Assembly (NCBI GenBank): GCA_963786445.1 | Contig: CAWAZU010000025.1 | Coordinates: 124,001-188,000 of the forward strand | Direction of reading: 5' to 3' | From: JAFKFJ01 sp963786445 | Lineage (GTDB): Bacteria > Pseudomonadota > Alphaproteobacteria > Acetobacterales > Acetobacteraceae | Length of the DNA stretch: 64,000 bases | In this document: positions 28,407-37,269 of the stretch, in pieces | Layout: each line of letters starts with the position of its first letter | How positions within the stretch are numbered: position 1 is the first letter of the stretch | Translations under genes and position numbers: made by a program | The notes under the pieces: generated by a model | Databases searched by the model: none | What the model saw: the letters and a program-made list of their open reading frames with translations, nothing else | Told to the model about the DNA's origin: nothing

Positions 28407-29375
28407 ATGACCCTGCTGACGCCGGTGCCGACGCCGCCGGAAACGATCGCCGCGACCACGCCCACGCCGCGCGGCGCACGCGGCTTCCTCGGCTGGCTGA
28501 TGGCGCCGGAGCGGCGCGGGCCGCTGCTGATCGCACCCGCGATCGCGACACTCGTCGTCGTCAACATCTTTCCGCTGCTGTGGTCGTATGGGCTGAGTTT
28601 CTTCAACTACAACGCCAAGCGCATCGCCGTGCCGCCGCGCTGGGTCGGGCTCGGCAACTACATCGACCTGTTCACCGACCCCGACGTGTGGGGCCGTTTC
28701 GTCAACACCGCCGTCATCGTCATCGCCAGCGTGGCGCTGCAGCTGGTCATCGGCTTCCTGCTGGCGCTGCTGTTCGCGCGCGAGTTCCCGCTGCGCCGCT
28801 ATCTGCTGATGCTGGTGCTGGCGCCGATGATGCTGTCGCTCTCGGCGGTCGGGGTGTTCTTCAAGCTGTTCTACGAGCCGACCTTCGGCTTCATCCCGCG
28901 CCTGGTGCAGGAGTTCACCGGGCAGCCCTTCGTCATCCTCGACACGCCGGCCAAGGCGATGGCCGCCATCGTCTGCGCGGATGCCTGGATGTGGTCGCCG
29001 TTCGTGATGCTGCTGGTGCTCGCCGGGCTGGTCAGCGTGCCGAAATACCTCTACGAGGCGGCCGAGATCGACCGCGCCAGCGGATGGCGGCGGTTCCGCA
29101 CCATCACCTTCCCCTATATCCGCAGCCTGCTGCTGCTGGCGCTGCTGTTCCGCACCATCGAGACGTTCAAGATTTTTGACGTGCCCTACGTGCTGACCGA
29201 GGGCGGTCCGGGCACCTCGACCGAGACCGTGTCGGTCTATCTGTTCCGTCTCGCCTTCAACTACTTCCAGACCGGGCGCGCCTCCGCGCTCGGCTACATC
29301 GTGCTGTTCGCGGTGATCGTGCTGACCAGCCTCTATCTCTACGCGATCCAGTCCCGCCGCAGCGAGCCGGGATGA
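28407..29375 (+). CDS. ABC sugar importer permease, MalF type
   Basis: A 322-residue permease with an N-terminal cytoplasmic tail (Thr/Pro-rich), then six TM segments and the EAA loop EAAEIDRASGWRRFRTITFP near residue 218. It forms the membrane channel with the MalG-type permease encoded 13 bp downstream. I use the ATG at 28407; a TTG three codons earlier is possible but has no better ribosome binding site. Confidence 0.9.
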   Translation: MTLLTPVPTPPETIAATTPTPRGARGFLGWLMAPERRGPLLIAPAIATLVVVNIFPLLWSYGLSFFNYNAKRIAVPPRWVGLGNYIDLFTDPDVWGRFVNTAVIVIASVALQLVIGFLLALLFAREFPLRRYLLMLVLAPMMLSLSAVGVFFKLFYEPTFGFIPRLVQEFTGQPFVILDTPAKAMAAIVCADAWMWSPFVMLLVLAGLVSVPKYLYEAAEIDRASGWRRFRTITFPYIRSLLLLALLFRTIETFKIFDVPYVLTEGGPGTSTETVSVYLFRLAFNYFQTGRASALGYIVLFAVIVLTSLYLYAIQSRRSEPG

Positions 29376-29388
29376 GGACGCAGCCGCG

Positions 29389-30261
29389 ATGAGCAACCGC
29401 GAAGTCCGCAGCATCGGACAGGCCGGCTGGGGCCGCACCCTCGGCGCGGCCGCGATCAGCCTGATCTACTTCTTCCCAGTGCTGTTCATCATCCTCGCCG
29501 CCTTCAAGTCGCGGCAGGACATCCTCACCTGGCCGATGAAGTTCATCTTCACGCCGACGCTCGGCAACTTCGTCTCGGTGTTCCTGCGCGTGAGCGTGGA
29601 GGGCGGCGATGCCGAGGCGACCGGGTTCGGCCTGTATTTCTTCAACAGCATCTTCATCGGCGGATCGAGCGTGCTGCTGGCGCTCATCGTCGGCACCGCG
29701 GCGGCCTACGGGTTTTCGCGCTTCCCGCTGCGCGGCAACGACACCTATTTGTTCATGATCCTGGCGACCCGCATGATGCCGCCGATCATCGCCATCATCC
29801 CGATTTTCGTCCTCTTCCGCATCTTCGGACTGTCGGGAACCTATGTCGGCATCATCGCGCTCTACACCGCGTTCAACCTGCCGTTCTCGATCTGGATGGT
29901 GAAAAGCTTCTTCGACGATCTCGACCGCGACATCGAGGATGCGGCGCGCATGGACGGCAGCAGCGAATGGCGGCTGTTCCGCAGGGTCTGCCTGCCGCAA
30001 GTCTATGCCGGGCTTGCCGCCACCTTCGTGTTCGCCGTCATCCTGACCTGGAACGAATTCGTGTTCGCGCTGCTGCTGACGGGCACGCAGACGCGCACCG
30101 TGCCGGTGCAGATCGTGCGCACCATCGGCGGCGCCATGGGCGTCGATTGGGGCCTGCTGTCGGCGCTGGAGACGCTGTTCATCATCCCCGTCGTGCTGGT
30201 GACGTTCGCGCTGCAGAGCCAGCTGCTGCGCGGCGTCACGTTCGGCACCATCCGGCGCTGA
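29389..30261 (+). CDS. ABC sugar importer permease, MalG type
   Basis: A 290-residue permease with six TM segments and the EAA loop EDAARMDGSSEWRLFRRVCL near residue 185. Together with the upstream MalF-type protein it makes the translocation pathway. It is a paralog of the divergent permease at 24626, with matching C-termini. The ATPase gene follows after 16 bp. Confidence 0.92.
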   Translation: MSNREVRSIGQAGWGRTLGAAAISLIYFFPVLFIILAAFKSRQDILTWPMKFIFTPTLGNFVSVFLRVSVEGGDAEATGFGLYFFNSIFIGGSSVLLALIVGTAAAYGFSRFPLRGNDTYLFMILATRMMPPIIAIIPIFVLFRIFGLSGTYVGIIALYTAFNLPFSIWMVKSFFDDLDRDIEDAARMDGSSEWRLFRRVCLPQVYAGLAATFVFAVILTWNEFVFALLLTGTQTRTVPVQIVRTIGGAMGVDWGLLSALETLFIIPVVLVTFALQSQLLRGVTFGTIRR

Positions 30262-30277
30262 AGGGGGGCGGCACGTC

Positions 30278-31378
30278 ATGTCGGACATCCGCCTGGTCGG
30301 CGTCAGCAAGCGGTTCCAGAGCCTGCTGGCGGTGGACAACGTCGATCTGCAGGTCGATCCGGGCGAGGTGATGTGCCTGCTCGGCCCGTCCGGCTGCGGC
30401 AAGACGACGACGCTGCGCATGATCGCGGGTCTGGAGAATGCGACGTCCGGCGACATCCTGATCGCCGGTCGGCGCGTCAACGCGCTGCCGGCGCGCGAGC
30501 GCAACGTGGCGATGACCTTCCAGTTCTACGCGCTCTACCCGAGCCTGACGGTGGCCGAGAACCTGGCCTATCCGCTGCACGCCGACCGGCTGACGCGCGC
30601 CGAGATCGCCGAGCGCATCGCGCATGTCAGCCGCGTGCTCGACCTCGGGGCCATCCTGCACCGCCGCCCGCACCAGCTCGGCGAGGGCGAGAAGCAGCGC
30701 GTGGCGGTCGGCCGCTCGATCGTGCGACAGCCGACCTGCTTTCTGTTCGACGAGCCGCTGAGCCGGCTCGACATCCAGCTGCGCCAGCAGATGCGCACGC
30801 AGATCAAGGAAGTGCTTGAGCAGCTCGACAAGCCGACGGTGATCGTCACGCACGACCAGATCGAGGCGCTGACGATGGCCGACCGGATCGCGGTGATGCG
30901 GGACGGGCGCATCGAGCAGGTGGCCAGCCCGCACGACCTGTTCGCGCGACCCGCCAACACGTTCGTCGCCGGCTTCATCGGCACGCCGCAGATGAACCTG
31001 GTCGAGGCGACGCTGCTGGCGGCGGAGGCGGCGGCGGACGGCGGCGCCGCGGCACGGTTCCAGGTGCTCGGCGAGGCGTTTTCGGCGCCGGCGGAGGCGG
31101 CGGTACAGCGGCTGGCGGCCGGCAGCGCGGTCACGCTCGGCATCCGCCCGCGCAGCTTCGTGCTGGCGGCGCCGGATGCGCCGGACGTGCTGCGCGCGAC
31201 CGTCGATCTGATCGAGCCGATGGGGGCGGAGATGCTGGTGCATCTGGTGCAGCACGGCGCCGACCTGCGCTGCGTGGTGCCGCACACGACGCGCATCGCC
31301 GTCGGCGCGCTGGTCGGGCTGCGCTGCAAGGCGGGCCAGCTGCACGTGTTCGACGGCGAAGGGATGTTGGTGCAATGA
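30278..31378 (+). CDS. ABC sugar importer ATPase 2 (degenerate signature motif)
   Basis: A 366-residue MalK-type ATPase. Walker A GPSGCGKTT (36-44), Q-loop TFQFYALYPSL, Walker B CFLFDEP (154-160) and an intact switch His (THDQ, His192) are present. The ABC signature is LGEGEKQR (134-141; codons from 30677) in place of LSGGQQQR, losing the Ser and one Gly. This is complementary to ATPase 1, which keeps LSGGE but lacks the His. A strong AAGGGGGGC precedes the ATG. Its stop overlaps the next gene (ATGA). Confidence 0.9.
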   Translation: MSDIRLVGVSKRFQSLLAVDNVDLQVDPGEVMCLLGPSGCGKTTTLRMIAGLENATSGDILIAGRRVNALPARERNVAMTFQFYALYPSLTVAENLAYPLHADRLTRAEIAERIAHVSRVLDLGAILHRRPHQLGEGEKQRVAVGRSIVRQPTCFLFDEPLSRLDIQLRQQMRTQIKEVLEQLDKPTVIVTHDQIEALTMADRIAVMRDGRIEQVASPHDLFARPANTFVAGFIGTPQMNLVEATLLAAEAAADGGAAARFQVLGEAFSAPAEAAVQRLAAGSAVTLGIRPRSFVLAAPDAPDVLRATVDLIEPMGAEMLVHLVQHGADLRCVVPHTTRIAVGALVGLRCKAGQLHVFDGEGMLVQ

Positions 31379-31695
31379 ACGAGGACGCGAGCGCACGGCC
31401 GCGCGGGCTGTCGGCGCGCCAGGCCTATGTGCTGGAGATGGCCATCGTGGCCGCCAGCATCCTCGCGCTGGTGATGATTTTTCAGCCGTTCTGGCTGGCG
31501 CTGTTCAGCGTCGGCGCGGCGGCGGTCGTGATCGTGGGCTTCCTGTTCAACCTCGTGCCGCTGCTGCGGCCGGGCGTGCGGGTGGCCACGCTGGTGAAGG
31601 CGACGGTGGCGATCGTGGTGATCTTCGTCATCGTGACGGCGCTGTCGCTCGCCTCGGCGGAGCTGTACGCCTACTACATCTCGCCGGTGGATTAG
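31375..31695 (+). CDS. Small membrane protein of the importer operon
   Basis: A 106-residue protein with three hydrophobic segments (about 20-40, 43-62 and 75-98) and an N-terminal basic tail. I recognise no family. It is translationally coupled to ATPase 2 (ATGA overlap). Glycerol-type importers in rhizobia also carry a small membrane protein of unknown role within the operon, so an accessory or regulatory subunit is a reasonable inference, though no similarity to that protein is evident. Confidence 0.75.
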   Translation: MNEDASARPRGLSARQAYVLEMAIVAASILALVMIFQPFWLALFSVGAAAVVIVGFLFNLVPLLRPGVRVATLVKATVAIVVIFVIVTALSLASAELYAYYISPVD

Positions 31696-31715
31696 CGCCG
31701 CCGCACCGCGGAGCG

Positions 31716-32567
31716 TCAGCCGGCCGCCGCCCAGCCGTCGCGGATCAGCCGGATGCCTTCGGTATAGACTTGCGCCGGGTCGGGGGAAAAATCGCGCCAG
31801 ACGCGGGTGGCGGCGGCCAGCGCGGGCAATGCGCGGCCGAACGCCTCGATGGTCAGCCAGCCGTCATAGCCGACCGCCCGCAGCGCCTTGAAATGCGCCG
31901 CGAACGGCACGTGCCCACGCCCCGGCGTGCCGCGGTCGTTCTCGGAGATATGCACGTGAAGCAGTTTCGGCGCCGCCTGGAAGATGATGCCGACCGGGTC
32001 TTTTTCCTCCAGGTTGGCGTGGAACGTGTCGTGCATGACGCCGAAATTCGGGTGATCGACGCGCGCCGCGTGCGCCAGCGCATCCGCCATCGTGTTGACG
32101 ATGTAGGCCTCGAAGCGGTTGAGGTATTCCATGACGAGCGGCATGCCGTGCCGTGAAGCGGTCTCGGCCGCCGCGTGGTGGACCTCGGCCAGCCGGGCTT
32201 TTTCGGTCTCGGTGGGGGCCTCGCCGGTGAACAGGCCGAGCGGCTGGTGGATCGGCCCGCAGAGGATGGGCGAGCCGAGCGCCGCTGCCCATTCGGTGGC
32301 CGCCGCGAGGTGGTCCACCGCCGCCCGCCGGTGGGCCGGGCTGTCGCTGAGCGGGTTGTGGGCGGCGTCGGGGATGATGGTGATGGCCGTCGCCGCCAGC
32401 CCGAGGTCGCGGATCTGCCGGCCGAGGCGCTGGTAGTGCGGGGTGTCGCCGCCGAACATCGGCACTTCCACGCCATCGTAGCCGGCGGCCTTCAGGGCCT
32501 CGACGTGCCGCAGGTGGCTGTCGTCGACGTGCGATGTCCACAGCAGAAGATTGAAGCCGGCTTTCAT
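31716..32567 (-). CDS. Sugar epimerase/isomerase, hydroxypyruvate isomerase-like TIM barrel
   Basis: A 283-residue xylose-isomerase-like TIM barrel. The four metal/catalytic positions of ketose 3-epimerases are visible: Glu in MEYLNRFE, Asp in MHDTFHANLEE, His in HVHISENDRG, Glu in WLTIEAFG. Such enzymes epimerise ketoses (tagatose/psicose type) or isomerise hydroxypyruvate. The ATG at 32567 lies 8 bp after GGGAG; an upstream GTG in the same frame overlaps that site. It is convergent with the importer operon and may act on the imported sugar. Confidence 0.88.
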   Translation of the reverse strand: MKAGFNLLLWTSHVDDSHLRHVEALKAAGYDGVEVPMFGGDTPHYQRLGRQIRDLGLAATAITIIPDAAHNPLSDSPAHRRAAVDHLAAATEWAAALGSPILCGPIHQPLGLFTGEAPTETEKARLAEVHHAAAETASRHGMPLVMEYLNRFEAYIVNTMADALAHAARVDHPNFGVMHDTFHANLEEKDPVGIIFQAAPKLLHVHISENDRGTPGRGHVPFAAHFKALRAVGYDGWLTIEAFGRALPALAAATRVWRDFSPDPAQVYTEGIRLIRDGWAAAG

Positions 32568-32641
32568 GGCGCCCACTCCCGTTTGCGTTGCTTCGCCCCA
32601 TGAAAGCGGTTGCGGCCCGGCATCGCAACAAGGATTGCGGT

Positions 32642-33496
32642 TCAGCCGGTTGCCAGTTTGCGCATCCAGAATGCGCCCCCTGGGTTACGCTTGTACAGCG
32701 GCAGCATTTCGTACAGCGACTGGGCGTGGCACTGCGCGAGGAAGTGATTGAAGAAAAGCACTTCCCACTCGCGATTGTTGGTCAGGAAGGCCTGCAGCCA
32801 GTACAGCTCGTTCCAGGATCGGTTCTCGTCGATGACCCAATGACGCGGGTACTCGAACGGCCAGAACACGTCGTGGAAATGCACGAGCACGCCCGGCTTC
32901 AGGCGCGGCAGCACCTCGGTCATGTAGAACGCGACATCACTGCCGGTTTTCAGCACGTGCGTCGAGTCAATGAACAGAATGTCCCCCGCTTCCAGCGGGT
33001 CGAAAACCGCCAAATTTGCGTCCTGGATTTTGGCGACATGCACACTGATCCGCTCCCGGTCGGTCGGCTGGAGCAGGCTGAAAAGCAGGTCCGGGTACGG
33101 TTCAATGAAGACGCAGGCCGTGCGCCAGTCCAGGAAGCGTTCGACGATATCGAGCGTGAGCGCGGAGGAGAACCCCGAGCCGATCTCGATCATCCGGCGC
33201 GGCCGATGTTCCATCAGCATGCTGGCCAACGTGATGCCGTCGCCATAGGAATAGGCGGGGTTCTCGTAGTGATAGCGCAGGCCGGGATGCGGTGCACCGT
33301 GGAACGGCAGCCGGATGCAGTGTGCGCGGACTCTTGGCAGGAATGCTAGCTGGGCAGACTCGCGCAGATCGATGCCGGGCGGCGTACGGGCCGGATCAAA
33401 GAGCCGCGTGGAAAGCTGCGCGATTGCCGAGGGGTCCACGACCGGGGAGTAGAAATGCCCGGGTGGCACGAACAGGGGCGGGCTCACGGTTTCCAT
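32642..33496 (-). CDS. Class I SAM-dependent methyltransferase-like protein
   Basis: A 284-residue Rossmann methyltransferase of the Methyltransf_24 kind. Motif I is MIEIGSGFSSALTL, followed by an acidic residue at the end of strand 2 (VFIEPYP); ILFIDSTHVLKTGSDV and VLVHFHDVF are the later motifs. Acceptor unknown. It is last in a three-gene minus-strand set with a GT2 and a methyltransferase/GT protein, so methylation of a surface glycan is likely. Base composition is less GC-rich than the neighbouring operons. Confidence 0.82.
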   Translation of the reverse strand: METVSPPLFVPPGHFYSPVVDPSAIAQLSTRLFDPARTPPGIDLRESAQLAFLPRVRAHCIRLPFHGAPHPGLRYHYENPAYSYGDGITLASMLMEHRPRRMIEIGSGFSSALTLDIVERFLDWRTACVFIEPYPDLLFSLLQPTDRERISVHVAKIQDANLAVFDPLEAGDILFIDSTHVLKTGSDVAFYMTEVLPRLKPGVLVHFHDVFWPFEYPRHWVIDENRSWNELYWLQAFLTNNREWEVLFFNHFLAQCHAQSLYEMLPLYKRNPGGAFWMRKLATG

Positions 33497-33517
33497 TGCC
33501 GCGTCACAGGCCGCACC

Positions 33518-34402
33518 TCAGGCCGCGAGCGGCTGCCGATAGCCAAGCCGGTCCAGGACACCGCGGATGGTCAGGCCGGGGACGGGTTTTCGCAACCCGA
33601 GATCCAGTTGCACGGACGGCGCAACGACCGTGCTGCTGCGTCGCTGTGCCAGGAACGCGTTCGCGCGCTGCCACTCTGCGCGATTGGCACCAGTGAAGGA
33701 TGATTCGGTGAGGATGGAGTTGCTGCCGTCGGATTTCAGGTAATAGTCACCTACGATCGTGTCCACCAGGCTGAAGTCAGAACGAACACTCGCGCACACC
33801 CGCAGGAGAAAATCGTAATCCTCGTGGCGGGTCAAGTCGGTTTCGAACCGCAGTCCCGTGGGCAGCTTCGTCCGTTCGAAAACAAAGCTGTGGATCGGAC
33901 AGAAATTATTTGCGAGCTGATCTGCCAGCGTTCGCCCCTTCCACGGCCGCTCGCGCGATCGCACGTAGAACACCTGGTCCTCGACCTCGACCGTCTTGAC
34001 GGCAACGCCGCCAAACGCAATTGCCGATGACGTCTTGGTAAGTTGTCGTATGAGCGTCGAATACGACCCAGGGTACATCGTGTCGTCGTAGTCCAGAAAC
34101 GCAGCATAGCGGCCCTTGGCCGAATCGATTCCCATATTTATCAACGCCGACCGCGCGTCAAGCGGGAGAGGATCCTCGTAGTTCAGGACATCAAGGGTTG
34201 GCGCATCCTCCAATGCAAGCAGCGGCGTTAGTGTCTCGCGCACGTCAAGGAGCATGCCACGCGTGAACCGCTGCGTGCAAAGCAGCATGTTAAGTGGTCT
34301 GTAGTCCTGTCCCACCAATGAAAAGACTGCACGGCTCAATTCGGAGAGGCGGGCGGAGTCATGCATTCGCATGATGACGTCGAGTGTTTCGTTTTGCGAC
34401 AT
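33518..34402 (-). CDS. Family 2 glycosyltransferase
   Basis: A 294-residue GT-A enzyme. It starts MSQNETLDVIMRMHDSARLS, with the metal-binding region AAFLDYDDTMYPG (DYDD) and RHEDYDFLLRVC as the acceptor-side motif. There are no membrane segments. The ATG at 34402 lies 7 bp after the stop of the upstream gene and is preferred over distant in-frame codons that overlap it. Together with its neighbours it belongs to a surface-glycan set. Confidence 0.85.
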   Translation of the reverse strand: MSQNETLDVIMRMHDSARLSELSRAVFSLVGQDYRPLNMLLCTQRFTRGMLLDVRETLTPLLALEDAPTLDVLNYEDPLPLDARSALINMGIDSAKGRYAAFLDYDDTMYPGSYSTLIRQLTKTSSAIAFGGVAVKTVEVEDQVFYVRSRERPWKGRTLADQLANNFCPIHSFVFERTKLPTGLRFETDLTRHEDYDFLLRVCASVRSDFSLVDTIVGDYYLKSDGSNSILTESSFTGANRAEWQRANAFLAQRRSSTVVAPSVQLDLGLRKPVPGLTIRGVLDRLGYRQPLAA

Positions 34403-34409
34403 GGTGGCT

Positions 34410-36968
34410 TCACCAGCGGGTCGGAGCAAAATGGAAAAGCCGGCTGAAGTCGGCAATCTGCCGGTGCTGGAGCGGAACCTGCACCACGTGATCCGACTTA
34501 ATTGTTGCGCCCATTGCGGTGAGTTCCCTGGTGCGCTCCTCCGCGAATTGCGCACTCCCCCACTTCAGGGCCAGGTACCGCCCGGACTCCAGATACATGC
34601 GCCGGGTCGCCTCGCTGACGGCACGGTTGGCGGTGTGGTGCAAGAACAGCCCGCGTGGACACAGCTTCACGGCAAAGCCTGCCGCCCGGGCGCGCCACGA
34701 GATGTCCACATCCTCGCAATACATGAACAGGCCTTCGTCAAATCCGCCGATTGCCTGATGCACGATGCGCGGAATGGCGAGACAGGCGCCCGATGCCCAC
34801 GGGGTATCGAATGTGATCGGGTCGTAGATCTTCGGGTGCTCTTCCGGGAACTGCAGCGCCTCGACCAGCGCGCGTCCCTCGGCGGCGCGGACCATCCGTA
34901 CCAGCGCGCCGACCGCCGCCGGATGCAGCAGGCCGTCCGGATTGACGGCGATGTAGAGTTCGGCGCCCTCGGCGAAGGCCGCGTCCATCAGCGCGTTGTG
35001 CCCGGCGCCAAACCCGATGTTGCCGCGCGACGGCAGGCGGTGCAGGCACTCGTCGTCGCCGGTCGCGGTGCTCGGTGCGCCGTTGTCGATGACGAAGACT
35101 CGCCCGGACGTGCGCGATCCCGCCTGCCGTAACGATCCCTCGGCCGCTCTGATGGTACGGCGCAGCTCGTGTTCGGGCGAATTGAAGGTGACGATGCCGA
35201 TGGCAACGTCGGCGATCGGCGCCGGCGCGATGTCGAGGCCGAGATGGTGGTGGCGCTCCCGCGCGCGTGACGAGGCGTCGTCGGATGGCGCTGCCGCTGT
35301 CGGCGCTGAGTGTGCGACGGGCCGCGCCAGTCGGCCTTCGGCGCGGCCGTTGCGCACGTAATGCAGCAGCGGGTTCAGCCCCGACGCTGCCACGTCCGGG
35401 TATGCAGCGAGATACCAGGCGGCATCGAAGCCGGCGCTGGGATTGCGCCGATCGACCGTACCGTGGACCGCGTAGTGCTGCAGCGGATCGATGCCCGAAG
35501 CGGCGACATCGGGATACTCGCGCGTGTACCACTCGGCATCGAACAGACCGGAATCGCTGATCCGGCGCAACGCGCGCCGCTGCGTCCAACCTCGCCGCAA
35601 TGGCAGCCTGGCCAGGCTCCAACCTCGATGCATGGCGTTGTACAGCGGCTGGCGCACCACCCGCGGCATGCCGTGTGCCAGCGCACGCAGCGCGGCGGCG
35701 ACGCGCCACGCCGCCGAGTGCATCAGGATGGCACGTTCACGCCGCAGCTGCTCCAGTTCCTCAGGCAGCCTGAGCTCCGGTCGCCGAACGGCCGCCGCCG
35801 CGGCTTGCTGTGCCACGGCCAGGGCAAGTTCCGCCGCCACGGCACGTTCTTGTTGCTCCGCGGCAATCCGGGTCGCTTCGAGGCACCCGCGCTCTTCGGC
35901 GTCCGCGTGCTGTTGCCACCGTTGCGCCGTCGCTTCGGCTTCGGCCAGGCGCTGCTCGGCCTGCAGCCGCTCGCGGCCGGCCTCGGCGGTGCGCTCCTGC
36001 CAGGTCAGGGCCAGCTGTTTGGCGGCGTCCCGCTCCTGCTGCGCGGTCTCGGCAAGCCGTTCCAGCCGGGCGGCCGTCGCCTGCACGGCATCCAGGCGCT
36101 GAGCCGCGTCGGCGCGTTCGCGTTCGGCGTCATCGCGGCGTCGCTCGCCGGCGGTGCGGAGCTCCGCGATTTCCTCGGTCAGCGCATGCTGCCGGTGCTC
36201 GGCGATCATCCATGCGCCGAGCCGGGCAATGCGGTCGCGAAGCCGGACCGCATACGGGCCATGCTCGAGTTCGCACAGCCGCAGCACGGGTTCCGGTGCG
36301 TGACGCCCGACCGCCAGCACCCCCAGCCCGTGGCCGTGCAGGAACGAGAACGACGGGAACTGCTCGCGCAATTCCGCCCACAGCCGCCAGACGCCGAATT
36401 CGCGCTCGCGCACTTCGGTGTCGTGCAACAGCACCACCGCGTGGTCGCTCAGCTTGGGCAGCCACGATTCATAGTCGTGCCGCACCGCCTCGTAGGTGTG
36501 CAGCCCGTCGATGTGCAGCAGGTCGATCGTGCCGTCGCCGACATACGCCAGCGCGGCATCGAACGTGCCTCGCAACAGCGTCGAGAACTCGAGGAAACGC
36601 CGGTCGTGGAAGCGGCGGAATTCCTCGTAGATGTGTTCGTCGTAGAAGCCGCCGTGGACGTCACCTTCCCAAGTGTCCACGGCGATGCATCGCGTGCCGA
36701 TGCCGCCCCGTTGCACCGCGGAGCAGAACGCGCTGTAGGACACGCCGGCATAGGTTCCCAGTTCGACCAGCAGTCGCGGGGCGAGTGCGGTGACGAGCCA
36801 CTGCGCAAACGGCACGTGTCCCCACCAGGCCGCTTGCGTCGCGATCCGCTCCGACGGCCAGAACAGCGCCTCGATCGCGGGATCGGCAAGCCCCAGCAGC
36901 GCTGTCTGCTCGGGGCCGGATTGCAGGGCCTTGGCGACGGACCCGTCCGGTACAGACAGAACATTCAT
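34410..36968 (-). CDS. Methyltransferase / coiled-coil / glycosyltransferase multidomain protein
   Basis: An 852-residue protein in three parts. Residues about 60-215 are a class I methyltransferase (LLVELGTYAGVSYSAF, IDLLHIDGLHTYEAV, AVVLLHDTEV). Residues about 250-430 form a charged Ala/Glu/Arg-rich coiled coil. Then come two tandem copies of a short module (FDAEWYTREYPDVAASGIDP and FDAAWYLAAYPDVAASGLNP, each ending HY..H/NG). The last 240 residues are a GT2 domain (ADVAIGIVTFNSPEHE, CEDVDISWR, with DG in the donor site). The ATG at 36968 is preferred over an upstream GTG. Likely builds and caps a surface glycan; acceptor unknown. Confidence 0.85.
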   Translation of the reverse strand: MNVLSVPDGSVAKALQSGPEQTALLGLADPAIEALFWPSERIATQAAWWGHVPFAQWLVTALAPRLLVELGTYAGVSYSAFCSAVQRGGIGTRCIAVDTWEGDVHGGFYDEHIYEEFRRFHDRRFLEFSTLLRGTFDAALAYVGDGTIDLLHIDGLHTYEAVRHDYESWLPKLSDHAVVLLHDTEVREREFGVWRLWAELREQFPSFSFLHGHGLGVLAVGRHAPEPVLRLCELEHGPYAVRLRDRIARLGAWMIAEHRQHALTEEIAELRTAGERRRDDAERERADAAQRLDAVQATAARLERLAETAQQERDAAKQLALTWQERTAEAGRERLQAEQRLAEAEATAQRWQQHADAEERGCLEATRIAAEQQERAVAAELALAVAQQAAAAAVRRPELRLPEELEQLRRERAILMHSAAWRVAAALRALAHGMPRVVRQPLYNAMHRGWSLARLPLRRGWTQRRALRRISDSGLFDAEWYTREYPDVAASGIDPLQHYAVHGTVDRRNPSAGFDAAWYLAAYPDVAASGLNPLLHYVRNGRAEGRLARPVAHSAPTAAAPSDDASSRARERHHHLGLDIAPAPIADVAIGIVTFNSPEHELRRTIRAAEGSLRQAGSRTSGRVFVIDNGAPSTATGDDECLHRLPSRGNIGFGAGHNALMDAAFAEGAELYIAVNPDGLLHPAAVGALVRMVRAAEGRALVEALQFPEEHPKIYDPITFDTPWASGACLAIPRIVHQAIGGFDEGLFMYCEDVDISWRARAAGFAVKLCPRGLFLHHTANRAVSEATRRMYLESGRYLALKWGSAQFAEERTRELTAMGATIKSDHVVQVPLQHRQIADFSRLFHFAPTRW

Positions 36969-37269
36969 TTTTGCAATCAACACAATTGCGAAGAGATCGG
37001 AGTCATACAGTACCTGCTACACAAAAAATTTATGAGCGTCAACGGCGACGCGGATATGCAAAATCCGCAGCCAGAAACACGTAACGTCGCTGTCACCGAA
37101 TGCCGGCCGCCGTTGTTCCGGCGCGAATAACTCCCGGATTTACCTCCGGATGGCCGGACCTGCAGGTCACGTTTCCGTCAGGCCCGGATTCGCTTCTGTG
37201 CAATCCGTCGTGACTTGCCCGATATCGCGCTGTTGTCGCGAGAACTTCGACTATAGGTGCATCTCGCCG
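36969..37269. other. AT-rich intergenic region between the glycan genes and ccrM
   Basis: About 300 bp with markedly lower GC than the rest of the window (for example ACAAAAAATTTATGAGCGTC near 37020). It must hold the minus-strand promoter of the 36968-32642 gene set; a TTGACG is visible on the minus strand near 37040, but I see no convincing -10 at the right distance. No gene or RNA fold is evident. Confidence 0.45.

Noticed and set aside
37020..37060. TTGACG on the minus strand as a promoter for the glycan genes
   Set aside because: No acceptable -10 hexamer at 16-18 bp; kept only as a remark in the intergenic entry.
34410..37130. Plus-strand 606-codon frame opposite the 852-residue glycan protein
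   Set aside because: No motifs; the opposite strand has methyltransferase and GT2 motifs.
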